A stretch of 41,128 bases of DNA from Streptomyces oryzae (GCF_017676365.1 NZ_JADKMA010000044.1:1-41128), one strand, 5' to 3'; counted from the stretch's first letter, positions 1 to 8,229 are shown. The notes: generated from the letters alone by a model not told the origin. Numbers and translations are program-made.

Positions 1-2
1 AC

Positions 3-58
3 CCGCCCCATCCGGCTCACCCGCCCCATCCGGCTCACCCAGCTCACCCGGCTCACCC
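3..58. repeat. Degenerate tandem repeat CCGGCTCACCCG, in frame
   Basis: About five imperfect 9-12 bp units built on CCGGCTCACC run from the window edge to about 58. They are translated in the acyl-CoA synthetase frame as P-A-H-P/P-P-H-P units. All unit lengths are multiples of three, so copy-number changes would keep the frame. Confidence 0.75.
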
Positions 59-1226
59 GGAGCATTACGCCGACTACGAGGCCGCGTTGGCCGCGTCCTC
101 GCCGGTGCCGCCCGCCCGCCAGCCACGGGGCGCGGACATGCTCTACTCCTCCGGCACCACAGGGCGGCCCAAGGGGATTCGGCCCGCGCTCTCCGGTGAG
201 GAGCTGACGGAGGCCGCATCGCCGCTCGTCACGCTGTTCTCCGCGCTCTACGGCTTCGACTCCTCGGCCGTCTACCTCTCCCCCGCGCCCCTCTACCACG
301 CGGCGCCGCTGCGGTTCTGCGCCGTGGTCACCGCGACCGGCGGCACCGTCGTCCTGATGGACGCGTTCGACCCGGTGCGGGCGCTGGAGCTGGTCGAGCG
401 GTACCGGGTCACGCACAGCCAGTGGGTGCCGACGATGTTCGTCCGGATGCTGAAGCTGCCCGCGCAGGTGCGGCAGCGGTACGACCTGTCCTCGCTGCGG
501 GTGGCGATCCATGCTGCCGCGCCCTGCCCGGTCGAGGTGAAACGGCGGATGCTGGAGTGGTGGGGGCCGGTGCTGTACGAGTACTACGCCTCGACGGAGG
601 GGAACGGGCTGACCGCCATCACCCCGCAGGAGTGGCTGCGCAAGCCGGGCTCGGTCGGCCGGTCAGGGCCGCTGGGCGAGGTCCGGATCTGCGCGGACGA
701 CGGCACCGAGGTACCGGCCGGCACCACCGGCACCGTCTACTTCGCCCGCGACGAGCTGCCGTTCCGCTATCACAACGACCCCGCGCGCACCGCCGAGGCC
801 CAGCACCCCCGGCATCCCACGTGGACAACGACCGGCGACATCGGCCACGTCGACGAGGACGGCTATCTCTTCCTCACCGACCGCAAGGCGTTCACCATCA
901 TCTCCGGCGGGGTGAACATCTACCCGCAGGAGATCGAGGACTGTCTGACGCTGCATCCGAAAGTCGCCGATGTGGCGGTGATCGGCGTACCGGACGCGGA
1001 GATGGGCGAATCGGTGCACGCCGTCGTCCAGCCCGAACCGGACGCGGCCGGCACGGCGGGCCCGGATCTGGAAGGCGAACTGCTGGCGTACGTACGGGAA
1101 CACCTCGCCGGGTACAAGGTCCCGCGCACCGTGGAGTTCACCGACCGGCTGCCGCGCACTCCGACGGGCAAGCTCGCCAAGGGAGTGCTGAAGCGCCGGG
1201 GAGCGGCTGCGGCGGTCAGCTCCTGA
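3..1226 (+). CDS. Acyl-CoA synthetase / AMP-dependent ligase (5' end missing)
   Basis: An adenylate-forming enzyme that activates a carboxylic acid to its acyl-CoA in the cytoplasm. The reading frame is open to the window edge, so the N-terminal part lies outside; the first in-frame start-like codon (TTG at 87) is internal and not the true start. Visible signatures are the P-loop SSGTTGRPKG (about nt 147-176), YEYYASTEG, the TGD ribose-binding motif in TTGDIGHVDEDG, and near the C-terminus PRTPTGKLAK with the catalytic lysine. About 407 residues are present. Residues just before the core are an unusual run of PAHP repeats. It converges on the lysE-like gene, with only 11 bp between the two stops. 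Substrate cannot be told from sequence; fatty-acid or aryl acids are both possible. Confidence 0.88.
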   Translation, partial: PPHPAHPPHPAHPAHPAHPEHYADYEAALAASSPVPPARQPRGADMLYSSGTTGRPKGIRPALSGEELTEAASPLVTLFSALYGFDSSAVYLSPAPLYHAAPLRFCAVVTATGGTVVLMDAFDPVRALELVERYRVTHSQWVPTMFVRMLKLPAQVRQRYDLSSLRVAIHAAAPCPVEVKRRMLEWWGPVLYEYYASTEGNGLTAITPQEWLRKPGSVGRSGPLGEVRICADDGTEVPAGTTGTVYFARDELPFRYHNDPARTAEAQHPRHPTWTTTGDIGHVDEDGYLFLTDRKAFTIISGGVNIYPQEIEDCLTLHPKVADVAVIGVPDAEMGESVHAVVQPEPDAAGTAGPDLEGELLAYVREHLAGYKVPRTVEFTDRLPRTPTGKLAKGVLKRRGAAAAVSS

Positions 1227-1237
1227 GGGGGTGGCGC

Positions 1238-2080
1238 TCAGGTTCCGATCCCGGCGGCCAGGGCCACCGCCAGCGCGGCGATGACGGCGCTGGAGGCCAG
1301 ACCGGTGACGGCACGGCCGCGCGGCCCGGTCAGGGCGCGGCCCAGCGCGGCACCGCCCGTGGCGAGCAGCAGCTGCCAGGTCACCGAGGCGAAGACGATC
1401 CCGGCGACGAAGGCGGCGCGGCCGGGCCCGTCGGTACCGCCGAGGTGCTGGTTGCCCAGCGTCAGCGCGGAGAAGTAGATGATCGCCCAGGGGTTGAGCA
1501 GCGTCAGCCCGAGCAGCCCCAGATAGGCCCGGGAGGGGGTGCCCAGCGCGGGGTCGCCGCGAAGGACCGGCGCGGCGGTCCCGGGCTCGTGGCAGCCAGG
1601 CCCCTGGCAGTCTGGGCGCTCGCGGGCGCGGCCGGCGTCCCGCTCGGCGGGCCCGCCGTCCGGCGGTGCGGTCTGCAGCTGCAGCCGGGCCGCGCGCTTC
1701 GGCTGCCGCAGCCGGTCAGCGCGCGCCTGGCGCAGGCCTCGTACGGCTGCGCGGGCCGAGCGGGCGGCCATCAGCACCAGCACGGCGGAGGCCGTCCAGC
1801 GCAGTGGAACCGCGATCGGTTCGACGGCCTGGGCGACGGCCGCCCCTCCCACGACGGCCACGGTGGCGTAGGCACCATCGGCGGTCGCCACGCCCAGGGC
1901 GCCCGCTGCGCCCACCCGCAGCGAGGTACGGGCGGTCAGGCTGATCAGCAGCACGGCGAGGGCGCCGACCGGGATGGCGACCGCGTACCCGGCCACCAGG
2001 CCGGCGACGACCGCGTCCGGCACGGAGGACGGCGCCGAAGCCGCTCCGAGGTTCGCCGTATGCGTGAGCGAGAGCGTCAT
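1238..2080 (-). CDS. LysE family amino-acid/metabolite exporter
   Basis: An inner-membrane exporter of the LysE/RhtB superfamily, which effluxes basic amino acids or related metabolites. The 280-residue product has hydrophobic segments near residues 20-45, 50-70, 80-105, 170-190, 205-230 and 245-270, with the family-typical core GLLGLTLLNPWAIIYFSAL. Between the third and fourth helices lies an extra hydrophilic, Arg/Pro/Gly-rich stretch of about 60 residues, which makes the protein longer than the usual ~200. The start taken is ATG at 2080; an in-frame GTG 15 bp upstream (2095) is an alternative. It is divergent from a LysR regulator, the classic lysG/lysE arrangement, so control by that regulator is inferred. 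Confidence 0.82.
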   Translation of the reverse strand: MTLSLTHTANLGAASAPSSVPDAVVAGLVAGYAVAIPVGALAVLLISLTARTSLRVGAAGALGVATADGAYATVAVVGGAAVAQAVEPIAVPLRWTASAVLVLMAARSARAAVRGLRQARADRLRQPKRAARLQLQTAPPDGGPAERDAGRARERPDCQGPGCHEPGTAAPVLRGDPALGTPSRAYLGLLGLTLLNPWAIIYFSALTLGNQHLGGTDGPGRAAFVAGIVFASVTWQLLLATGGAALGRALTGPRGRAVTGLASSAVIAALAVALAAGIGT

Positions 2081-2107
2081 ACTTCGCAGCTTCACGGCCG
2101 CACACCG

Positions 2108-2122
2108 TTCGAGTCCATCGAA
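2108..2122. promoter_or_regulatory. Candidate LysR operator TTCGA-N5-TCGAA
   Basis: A perfect inverted repeat, TTCGAGTCCATCGAA, lies in the 96-bp divergent gap between the lysE-like and LysR genes. LysR-type regulators bind interrupted dyads of about 15 bp, so this is the natural candidate for the shared control site. Binding is inferred from position and symmetry only. Confidence 0.5.
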
Positions 2123-2176
2123 AGTTTCCGCACCGTATCGTTCGGCAGAGCGACATGGTGGCGCCATGATGGGTGG

Positions 2177-3136
2177 ATGATAGATCCCCGTCTCCAGACG
2201 CTCCGGGTGCTGCACCGGTGCGGCACGGTCACGGCCACCGCCGAGGCGCTGCATCTGACGCCCTCCACCGTCTCCCAGCAACTGCGGCAGCTCGCGGCCC
2301 GGTTGGACCTGCCGCTGCTGGAGCCGGTGGGCCGCCGGGTGCGGCTGACACCCGCGGCGCTGGCGCTGCTGGAGCACGCCGACGCGCTGCACGCCCGCTG
2401 GGAGGCGGCAGCCGCCGAGCTGGCCGCCTACCGGCGCGGTGGTGCCGGGCGGCTGTGCTTCACCGCGATCTCCACCGCACTCGCCACGCTGGTCGCCCCT
2501 GCAGCGGCACGGCTGCGGCAGGAGTTGCCGCAGGTGACGGTCGAGCTGTCCGAAGACCCGGCGGAGGACCGGCACGGCCTGCTGCTGAGCGGCGCCGCCG
2601 ACATCGCCGTCGTCCTGCCGTCGCCCGGCAGCCCGCCCCCGGACGACCGGCAGTTCCTGCACCAGCCGCTGCTCACCGAGCCGCAGGACCTGCTGGTGCC
2701 CGACGGCCACCGGTTCGCCCGGCGAGCACGTTCGCAGGACGGGGAAGCCGGGGACCCCGCCGGGGTGACGCTGGCCGACGCCGCCGAGGAGTCCTGGATC
2801 CGCGCCGGCGATCCGAACGACCAGCACCAGTTGCTGCTGGCCGCCTGCGCTGCTGCCGGGTTCACGCCCCGGGTCGCCCACGCGGCCGTCGACTGGACGC
2901 CGGTCGCCTCCCTCGTCGCGCACGGCTTCGGCATCTGTCTGATCCCCCGGCTGGCGCCCGTGCCCACCGGCCTCCCGGTGACCCGCGTACCGCTGTCCGG
3001 CCCGCACGCCCCCATACGCCGCGTACTGACCTGCGTCCGCCGGGGCGCGGAGCAGCAGCCCCTCGTCGCCCGCGGTCTGGCCGCGCTCAGGGCCGCAGCC
3101 GCGGAGTACGCGACGACTCAGCCCGGGCCGGGCTGA
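2177..3136 (+). CDS. LysR family transcriptional regulator (ArgP/LysG-like)
   Basis: A 319-residue DNA-binding regulator. Residues about 1-60 form the winged helix-turn-helix (TATAEALHLTPSTVSQQLRQL is the recognition region), and the rest is the periplasmic-binding-protein-like effector domain. ATG at 2177 is chosen because the domain starts immediately (IDPRLQTLRVLHRCG) and GGTGG lies just upstream; the longer open frame before it is a shadow of the synthetase and exporter genes. It is divergent from the LysE-type exporter and probably activates it when the exported compound accumulates. The residues seen do not identify the effector. Confidence 0.87.
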   Translation: MIDPRLQTLRVLHRCGTVTATAEALHLTPSTVSQQLRQLAARLDLPLLEPVGRRVRLTPAALALLEHADALHARWEAAAAELAAYRRGGAGRLCFTAISTALATLVAPAAARLRQELPQVTVELSEDPAEDRHGLLLSGAADIAVVLPSPGSPPPDDRQFLHQPLLTEPQDLLVPDGHRFARRARSQDGEAGDPAGVTLADAAEESWIRAGDPNDQHQLLLAACAAAGFTPRVAHAAVDWTPVASLVAHGFGICLIPRLAPVPTGLPVTRVPLSGPHAPIRRVLTCVRRGAEQQPLVARGLAALRAAAAEYATTQPGPG

Positions 3137-3150
3137 GTCACGGCGAGGGG

Positions 3151-3245
3151 ACGCGCCCCGTTGCGGGCGCGGGGTTGCTCCCCCAAGCCTTTCGAGTAGG
3201 GGGTGCCCCACCAGCTGTCCCACCAGCCACCTCCCACCCGCAGGG
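3151..3245 (+). repeat. Intergenic repeat family I, copy 1 (degenerate, filled)
   Basis: It begins with a perfect 7-bp stem CGCGCCC/GGGCGCG (3152-3158 and 3165-3171), continues with GCGCGGGGTTGC, is interrupted by the 32-bp-type hairpin unit, and resumes with ACCAGCCAC and ACCCGCAGGG. This matches family I (CGCGGGGAACTGC, then CCAGCCAC, then ACCCGCAGCC) but with many substitutions, so it is probably an old copy. It follows the LysR stop and may also end its transcript. Confidence 0.72.
3179..3209 (+). repeat. Hairpin unit, copy 1 (decayed)
   Basis: A 31-bp version of the unit seen at 17345, 17519 and 24211. CCCCC pairs with GGGGG, but the inner stem (GCTC/GAGC in the other copies) has decayed to GCCT/GAGT. 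Its left flank is TTGC rather than CTGC. Confidence 0.7.
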
Positions 3246-3342
3246 TTCACGTACGGCGAGCGGGGCAGCCCCTGGCCAAGCGCGGCCGAGCCGCAGGCGC
3301 CGCCGAGCCCCAAGCAGGGTCCGGAGCCGCCGGCAGGCTCCC

Positions 3343-3420
3343 CCGAGCCGCACGCGGGGATCCCGAGCCGCACGCCGAGGCCCCCGCGCCGCACGCGGGG
3401 ACACCGAGCCGCACGCGTGG
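3343..3420. repeat. Imperfect ~20-bp tandem repeat CCGAGCCGCACGCGGGGAYC
   Basis: Four units of 16-22 bp (starting near 3343, 3363, 3385 and 3405) share the core GCCGCACGC. They lie in the 390-bp gap before the CaiB-type gene. Nothing else recognisable is seen between 3246 and 3526. Confidence 0.65.
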
Positions 3421-3526
3421 ACGCCCGTCCGACCGGCCCGCGGTCCGGCGATCCGACGGCCGGCCGCCGCAACGTCGGCCCCGCACCGCCCCGCCGTCAC
3501 CCGATCCAGTGCCAGTGGGTGTCAAA

Positions 3527-5314
3527 ATGCCTGCTATGGATCAGTTTTCTGCGGCCGGGAAGCCTGGGGAGGCCGGGGACTTCGCCGCGCGCGACTCCGC
3601 GAGCGCCCCGAAGTCCGACACCGAGTTCGTGCCCGGCGAGTTCGTGCCCGGCGAGTTCGAGCACGGAGGTGGCCATTCCGGCGGTGCCGCGCCGTCGGCC
3701 ACCGGCGCCGCGGCATCAGGTCCCGGCGGACCGCAGTCCCCCGAGGGCGCAGCAGCCACCGCCGGACACTCCGCGCAGCAGTCGGGCGCGGCACAGGCGT
3801 GGACGGCGCTCGGCGGCGATCCGGCGCTGCTGGCCCGCGTCTCGCGCGAGCGCCGCGCGGGCCTGCTCCCCTCCGCGCTGCCCGTGCTGGAGCTGGCCTC
3901 CGCCACCGTGGCTGCGTGTTCTCTTGCGGCAGCCGAGTTCTCGTGCGTACGCGCCCGCAGCGCGCTGTTGCCGCCGGTCCGGGTGGACGACGGTGCCGTG
4001 GCCACCGCCTTCCTCAGCGACCGGCTGGTGCGCATCGACGGCCGGGCTCCGGTGACCTTCGCACCGCTGTCCCGCTTCTGGCGTACGGCTGACGGCTGGG
4101 TGCGCACTCACGCCAACTACCCCCATCACCGCGCCCGGCTGCTGTCCGCACTCGGCATGTCCGACCACGGCCCCGCGGAGGACGAGGCGGCGGCGGGCCG
4201 GGTGGCCACCGAGCTGGCGGGCCGTCAGGCGCTGGACGTCGAGGAGGCGGTGTACGCGGAGGGCGGGCTGGCCGTCGCCGTGCGGACCCCGGAGGAGTGG
4301 GAGTCGCATCCGCAGCGGGCAGCCGTCGCGCCGACCCCGCTGGTGTCCCTCAGCAGGCTGGACGGGGCCCCCACGCCGGCGCTGGACGGTCCGCCAGGCC
4401 CTGGCGGGCTGCGCGGTCTGCGCGTTCTCGACCTGACCCGGGTGCTGGCCGGCCCGGTCGCCACCCGTACGCTCGCGCTGCTCGGCGCTGACGTGCTGCG
4501 GATCGACGCACCGGAACGCCCCGAGTTCCTGGACACGCACGCGGACACGAACCTGGGCAAGCGCTCGACGCTGCTCGACCTGTCCAGCCGCGCTGGCCAG
4601 ACCACCTTCGAGGAGTTGCTGGCCTCAGCGCACGTGGTGGTGACCGGCTACCGGCCCGGTGCGCTGGACCGGTTCGGGCTGGCACCGGAGTCGCTGATGG
4701 ACCGTCGGCCGGGCCTCGTGGTGGGCCAGCTCAGCGCCTGGGGCGCCCACGGACCGTGGCAGCGCCGCCGGGGCTTCGACAGTCTGGTGCAGGCCGCCAC
4801 CGGTATCGCCTGCCTGGAGGCGGCGGGCGGGTCCGGAACAGCGGGCAAGGTGAGCAGCTCCCCGGATCTCACGCCCGGCGCACTGCCGGCCCAGGCACTC
4901 GACCACGGCTCCGGCTATCTGCTGGCCGCCGGGCTGCTCCGCGCCCTCACCGAGCAGCGCACCGGCACCGCGGGTTCCCGGCTGGTCCGGCTCTCACTGG
5001 CCCGCACAGCGCACTGGCTGCTGCACGACCTGCCCGCGGCGGAAGCCGGTACGGGGGCCGGTACGGGGGCCGGTACCGAACCCGGCGCCCAGCCCGGCGG
5101 GGCGGCGCGCGAGGCGGCGGGCGCGGCGCAGCCCGCGTTCGACCAGGCGCCCTGGCTGACGGAGGCCGACAGCCCGCTCGGCCGGCTGCGGTACGCGCTC
5201 TCCCCCGTCGGCTTCGGCCCGGCTGGCTCCGCGACGCCGAGCGCGGCAGGCAGCCCCCTCGACTGGGCCCGGGTCACCGGCCAGGTGGGCGGCGATGCCA
5301 CCGAGTGGGTCTGA
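3527..5314 (+). CDS. CaiB/BaiF family class III CoA-transferase
   Basis: A predicted 595-residue CoA-transferase that moves CoA between carboxylic acids through an enzyme-bound anhydride. The first ~290 residues are an acidic, Gly/Ala-rich tail followed by a diverged half-domain. The clear family core begins at GLRGLRVLDLTRVLAGPVAT (nucleotide-binding loop) and continues through GADVLRID to GPWQRRRGFDSLVQA, where the Asp of GFD matches the catalytic aspartate. The start is ATG at 3527, with a second ATG at 3536; the upstream open frame runs through the repeat region and is rejected. An in-frame 15-bp duplication gives FVPGEFVPGEF. It is longer than single-domain family members (~400 residues), which fits a two-half architecture. 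Substrate unknown. Confidence 0.8.
   Translation: MPAMDQFSAAGKPGEAGDFAARDSASAPKSDTEFVPGEFVPGEFEHGGGHSGGAAPSATGAAASGPGGPQSPEGAAATAGHSAQQSGAAQAWTALGGDPALLARVSRERRAGLLPSALPVLELASATVAACSLAAAEFSCVRARSALLPPVRVDDGAVATAFLSDRLVRIDGRAPVTFAPLSRFWRTADGWVRTHANYPHHRARLLSALGMSDHGPAEDEAAAGRVATELAGRQALDVEEAVYAEGGLAVAVRTPEEWESHPQRAAVAPTPLVSLSRLDGAPTPALDGPPGPGGLRGLRVLDLTRVLAGPVATRTLALLGADVLRIDAPERPEFLDTHADTNLGKRSTLLDLSSRAGQTTFEELLASAHVVVTGYRPGALDRFGLAPESLMDRRPGLVVGQLSAWGAHGPWQRRRGFDSLVQAATGIACLEAAGGSGTAGKVSSSPDLTPGALPAQALDHGSGYLLAAGLLRALTEQRTGTAGSRLVRLSLARTAHWLLHDLPAAEAGTGAGTGAGTEPGAQPGGAAREAAGAAQPAFDQAPWLTEADSPLGRLRYALSPVGFGPAGSATPSAAGSPLDWARVTGQVGGDATEWV
3626..3655 (+). repeat. 15-bp perfect tandem duplication inside the CoA-transferase gene
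   Basis: The 15-bp unit TTCGTGCCCGGCGAG occurs twice head-to-tail and is translated as FVPGE-FVPGE in the disordered N-terminal region. A shorter 12-bp in-frame duplication (GGTACGGGGGCC, 5048-5071) occurs later in the same gene. Confidence 0.85.
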
Positions 5315-5387
5315 CGGCAACGCCCCGGCCGTCGCCGCTGGCGGCACCCCGCCCGGCGTCGCCGGTGAGCCGGGAACGGCGAGGGGA

Positions 5388-5984
5388 TCAGGGGCCGCCC
5401 GAGAAGCCCAGCAGCCACTCGCCGAACACGACGAGGACGAAACCGAGCCCCAGTACCGCCGTCGCCACCCGGGTGCGGCCCCTGCGGCTGAGCGCGATGG
5501 CCGTGCCCGAGAGGATCAGCGCGACGCCGTAGAAGCCGACGGTGAGCACCGAGGGCGCCGACTCCAGCCGTACGACCAAGGCGACGGCCACCGCGAGCAT
5601 GACGACGGCGGAGAGGACTATGCGTATGCGCCGCGCCTGGCGTGGCGTCAACGCCGGCCGGTCCTCCTCGGGCTCGTCGTCCGGCTCGGCCGGCCCGCTC
5701 GCCGCACGCCCCTCCGTCGGCTCGTCCGCCGCTCCGTCCGACGCGGGTTGCTCGTCCCGGCCGGAGGGCTGCCCGGGCCCGGAGGACTTCCCCGTCCCGG
5801 CGGGCTCGTTCGAGCCGGCCGGCGCGGGCGGCGGCGTTCCGGTGCTGTCGGAACGAACGCTGCTGTCGGAACGAGCACTGGCGTCGGCAGCAGCGCTGTC
5901 GTCAGCAGGACCACTGCCGTCAGCAGGAGCGCTGTCGTCGGTGCGGGCGGGGGCTGGGGAGGAGGGGGAGTTGGCTTCCGGCAT
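5388..5984 (-). CDS. Membrane protein with long disordered N-terminus (unknown)
   Basis: A 198-residue protein I cannot assign to a named family. Residues 1 to about 120 are almost entirely Ser, Pro, Ala, Asp, Glu and Gly, so probably disordered and cytoplasmic. Residues 121-195 contain three hydrophobic segments: IVLSAVVMLAVAVALVV, VLTVGFYGVALILSGTAIAL and VATAVLGLGFVLVVFGEWLL, with a basic ARRIRI stretch before the first. It converges on the CoA-transferase gene and is followed upstream on the same strand by the muramidase; no functional link is evident. The start is ATG at 5984. Confidence 0.68.
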   Translation of the reverse strand: MPEANSPSSPAPARTDDSAPADGSGPADDSAAADASARSDSSVRSDSTGTPPPAPAGSNEPAGTGKSSGPGQPSGRDEQPASDGAADEPTEGRAASGPAEPDDEPEEDRPALTPRQARRIRIVLSAVVMLAVAVALVVRLESAPSVLTVGFYGVALILSGTAIALSRRGRTRVATAVLGLGFVLVVFGEWLLGFSGGP

Positions 5985-6053
5985 GCACGGGAGCGTATCC
6001 CTCCCTGGTGACGGGCGGGACCCTAGGCCACCGCCCGTGAAGGCCGCACCGGC

Positions 6054-6623
6054 TCACTTCCCGCCCGAGTCGTCCTTCTTGCCGCCCGCCCAGGTGCGGA
6101 GCGCCTCGCGGCTGTCGAACTCGCCCAGGTTGGTGTCGATCGGGTCGCTCGTGTACTGGTGGAAGCGCCAACGGTGCTTGATGCCGGGCTCACCGGGCTT
6201 GCCGTTGTAGTCCGCGATCCACAGGCCGTCCCCGGCGAAGGATGTCTTGTCGCGGTTGAGCCAGAAGTCCCGGTTGCAGTACAGCAGGACCTTGTGGCCG
6301 TCGGCCTTGTCCTGCACGTACTTGATCCACTCGTCCTTCTCGTCATTGCTGACCTTGGGGTCCTCCCAGTCCAGCGCCAGGATGTCGCCCGCGACGAGTT
6401 TGATCTTCGAGAGGAAGTAGTCGGCCTGGGACTTCATGCTGCCCGGCCTGACGAAGTGGTAGAAGCCGGTGACCAGGCCGGCGTCCCGGCCGGTCTTGCG
6501 CTGCTCGACCCACTTGGGGTTGGTGTAGGACTTCCCCTCGGTGACCTTTATGAAGACGAACTCGATGCCCCGGGTGCTGTAGTCCTCCGGTTGGTACGAG
6601 GAGACGTCGATCCCCTTGATCAT
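6054..6623 (-). CDS. Glycoside hydrolase family 25 (lysozyme/muramidase)
   Basis: A 189-residue GH25 enzyme, a family that cleaves the N-acetylmuramyl-beta-1,4-N-acetylglucosamine bond of peptidoglycan. Family marks are IDVSSYQ near the N-terminus (Asp6), FVFIKVTEG, GFYHFVRPG, and the catalytic pair in LDWED (Asp85 and Glu87). The protein is just the catalytic barrel: I see no signal peptide, membrane segment or wall-binding repeat. That is unusual for a secreted autolysin and closer to phage-type or leaderless enzymes. The C-terminus GGKKDDSGGK is hydrophilic. The start is ATG at 6623, where the conserved domain begins at once; ribosome site weak. Confidence 0.88.
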   Translation of the reverse strand: MIKGIDVSSYQPEDYSTRGIEFVFIKVTEGKSYTNPKWVEQRKTGRDAGLVTGFYHFVRPGSMKSQADYFLSKIKLVAGDILALDWEDPKVSNDEKDEWIKYVQDKADGHKVLLYCNRDFWLNRDKTSFAGDGLWIADYNGKPGEPGIKHRWRFHQYTSDPIDTNLGEFDSREALRTWAGGKKDDSGGK

Positions 6624-6861
6624 AACTGTGCGCCACCCACTCTCTTTTCACTCTCTGCATGATGCCGATTACGCTTTGATACCCGCTGAGCGTCACACCG
6701 TACCCCCGCGCAGGCCCTCGTACGGCCGGAAGTTGTCGAACGTGTTGAGCGGAAAGCAAACACCCGGCGCGTCAGGGAGTGCGCCGCAGGTGGTGGGGGC
6801 GCAGGATCGGGTACTGCGAGTCATACGACACGGTTGATGCCGACGTTATGGAGAGAGCGCA
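6624..6861. promoter_or_regulatory. Divergent intergenic region, muramidase/OsmC
   Basis: About 240 bp between divergent genes, with a relatively AT-rich part at about 6640-6690. On the minus strand GTGACG, 17 bp and CGTAAT form a weak candidate promoter for the muramidase. I find no convincing OhrR-type or sigma-R-type site for the OsmC gene. Confidence 0.35.
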
Positions 6862-7287
6862 ATGGCCACCACACGCACCGCCCACACGGTCTGGAACGGC
6901 AACCTGACGGAGGGTTCGGGCACCGTCACCTTCGACTCGTCGGGCATCGGCCAGTACCCGGTCTCGTGGGCATCCCGCGCCGAGGAGCCGGGCGGCAGGA
7001 CCAGCCCGGAGGAGCTGATCGCCGCGGCGCACTCCAGCTGCTTCTCGATGGCGCTCTCCGCCGCCCTGGGCAAGGCGGGCACTCCGCCCACCAGGCTGAC
7101 CACCAAGGCCGCCGTCGACTTCCAGCCGGGCACGGGCATCACCGGTATCCACCTGACCATCGAGGGCGAGGTGCCCGGCATGGACCAGGCCGCCTTCGCT
7201 GCAGCCGCTGCGGAGGCCGCCCAGAACTGCCCGGTCAGCCAGGCGCTGAAGGCCACACCGATCACCCATGAGGCCAAGCTGGTCTGA
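6862..7287 (+). CDS. OsmC/Ohr family peroxiredoxin
   Basis: A 141-residue thiol peroxidase of the OsmC group, which reduces organic hydroperoxides in the cytoplasm. The two redox cysteines are present in family context: Cys60 in AHSSCFSMAL and Cys123 in QNCPVSQAL, with an Arg (39) and Glu (49/50) in the region that usually supplies the other active-site residues. The start is ATG at 6862 behind GGAGAGAG. It is the first of four same-strand genes with gaps of 42, 21 and 18 bp, probably an operon with a DNA-repair glycosylase next, which suggests an oxidative-damage theme. OsmC fits better than Ohr because of the N-terminal ARTAHTVWNG-like start. Confidence 0.9.
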   Translation: MATTRTAHTVWNGNLTEGSGTVTFDSSGIGQYPVSWASRAEEPGGRTSPEELIAAAHSSCFSMALSAALGKAGTPPTRLTTKAAVDFQPGTGITGIHLTIEGEVPGMDQAAFAAAAAEAAQNCPVSQALKATPITHEAKLV

Positions 7288-7329
7288 GGACCGGCGTCCT
7301 GGCCGGGCCGCATCCCGGGAGGAGGGACC

Positions 7330-8229
7330 ATGCCGGAGCTTCCCGAAGTCGAGGCGTTGCGCGGCTTCCTGACCGAACGGCTGACCGGGCGCACCGTCCG
7401 GCGGGTGCTGCCGGTCGCGATCAGCGTGCTCAAGACGTACGACCCGCCGCTGGACGCCCTGGAAGGCCGGGCCTTCACCGAGGTCGTACGGCACGGAAAG
7501 TTCCTCGACCTGGCGCTGGGCGGGGAGCGCGCCGGCAGTGCCCGGCCGGATGACGGCCTGCATCTGGTCTTCCATCTCGCCAGGGCGGGTTGGCTGCGGT
7601 GGCAGGATGCGCTGCCCGCCGCGCCGCCCCGCCCGGGCAAGGGCCCGCTCGCGCTCCGCCTGGAGCTGGCGGGCGAACCGGCCGAGGGGTTCGATCTGAC
7701 CGAGGCGGGCACCCAGAAGCGGCTCGCGGTCCACGTCGTACGGGATCCGGAGGACGTGCCCGGCATCGCGCGGCTCGGCCCCGACCCCCTCTCCCCCGGC
7801 TTCGACCGCGAGGCGTTCGCGGCGCTGCCGACAGGCCGGCGGCAGCAGATCAAGGGGCTGTTGCGGGACCAGTCGGTCGTCTCGGGAATCGGCAACGCGT
7901 ATTCGGACGAGATTCTGCACGCGGCGAAGATGTCGCCGTTCCGGCTCGCGGCGGATCTGTCCGATGCCGAGGTCACCACCCTGTTCACGGCGCTGCGGGA
8001 GGTCCTCGTCTCCGCCGTCGAGCGGGCGCGTGGGATGTCGGCCGCCGAGCTGAAGGCGGGCAAGCGGCTCGGGATGCGGGTGCACGGCCGCGCGGGAGAG
8101 CCGTGCCCGGTGTGCGGGGACACCATCCGTTCGGTCTCCTTCCGCGACTCGACGCTGGAGTACTGCCCCACGTGCCAGACCGGTGGGAAGCCCCTCGCGG
8201 ACCGGCGGCTGTCGCGTCTGCTGAAATGA
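7330..8229 (+). CDS. Fpg/Nei family DNA glycosylase
   Basis: A bifunctional base-excision-repair enzyme that removes oxidised bases and nicks the AP site by beta-elimination. The N-terminus MPELPEVE provides the Pro2 nucleophile and Glu3; Lys57 (HGKFLDL) matches the conserved lysine; the helix-two-turn-helix includes QQIKGLLRDQSVVSGIGNAY; and the C-terminal zinc finger is CPVC, then CPTC. Length (299) is near the family norm. ATG at 7330 follows GGAGGAGGG. It is the second gene of the OsmC run. Substrate preference (8-oxoG as in Fpg/MutM, or oxidised pyrimidines as in Nei) cannot be fixed from sequence, so no symbol is given. Confidence 0.92.
   Translation: MPELPEVEALRGFLTERLTGRTVRRVLPVAISVLKTYDPPLDALEGRAFTEVVRHGKFLDLALGGERAGSARPDDGLHLVFHLARAGWLRWQDALPAAPPRPGKGPLALRLELAGEPAEGFDLTEAGTQKRLAVHVVRDPEDVPGIARLGPDPLSPGFDREAFAALPTGRRQQIKGLLRDQSVVSGIGNAYSDEILHAAKMSPFRLAADLSDAEVTTLFTALREVLVSAVERARGMSAAELKAGKRLGMRVHGRAGEPCPVCGDTIRSVSFRDSTLEYCPTCQTGGKPLADRRLSRLLK

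Noticed and set aside
422..2176. Long open frame running into the LysR gene
   Set aside because: It overlaps the acyl-CoA synthetase and exporter in other frames; its translation is Arg/Gly/Ala-rich without domains, and the LysR fold starts cleanly at ATG 2177.
3527..3655. Extending the CoA-transferase start upstream to 3203
   Set aside because: The extra 108 residues translate intergenic and tandem repeats, and ATG 3527 is the better start.
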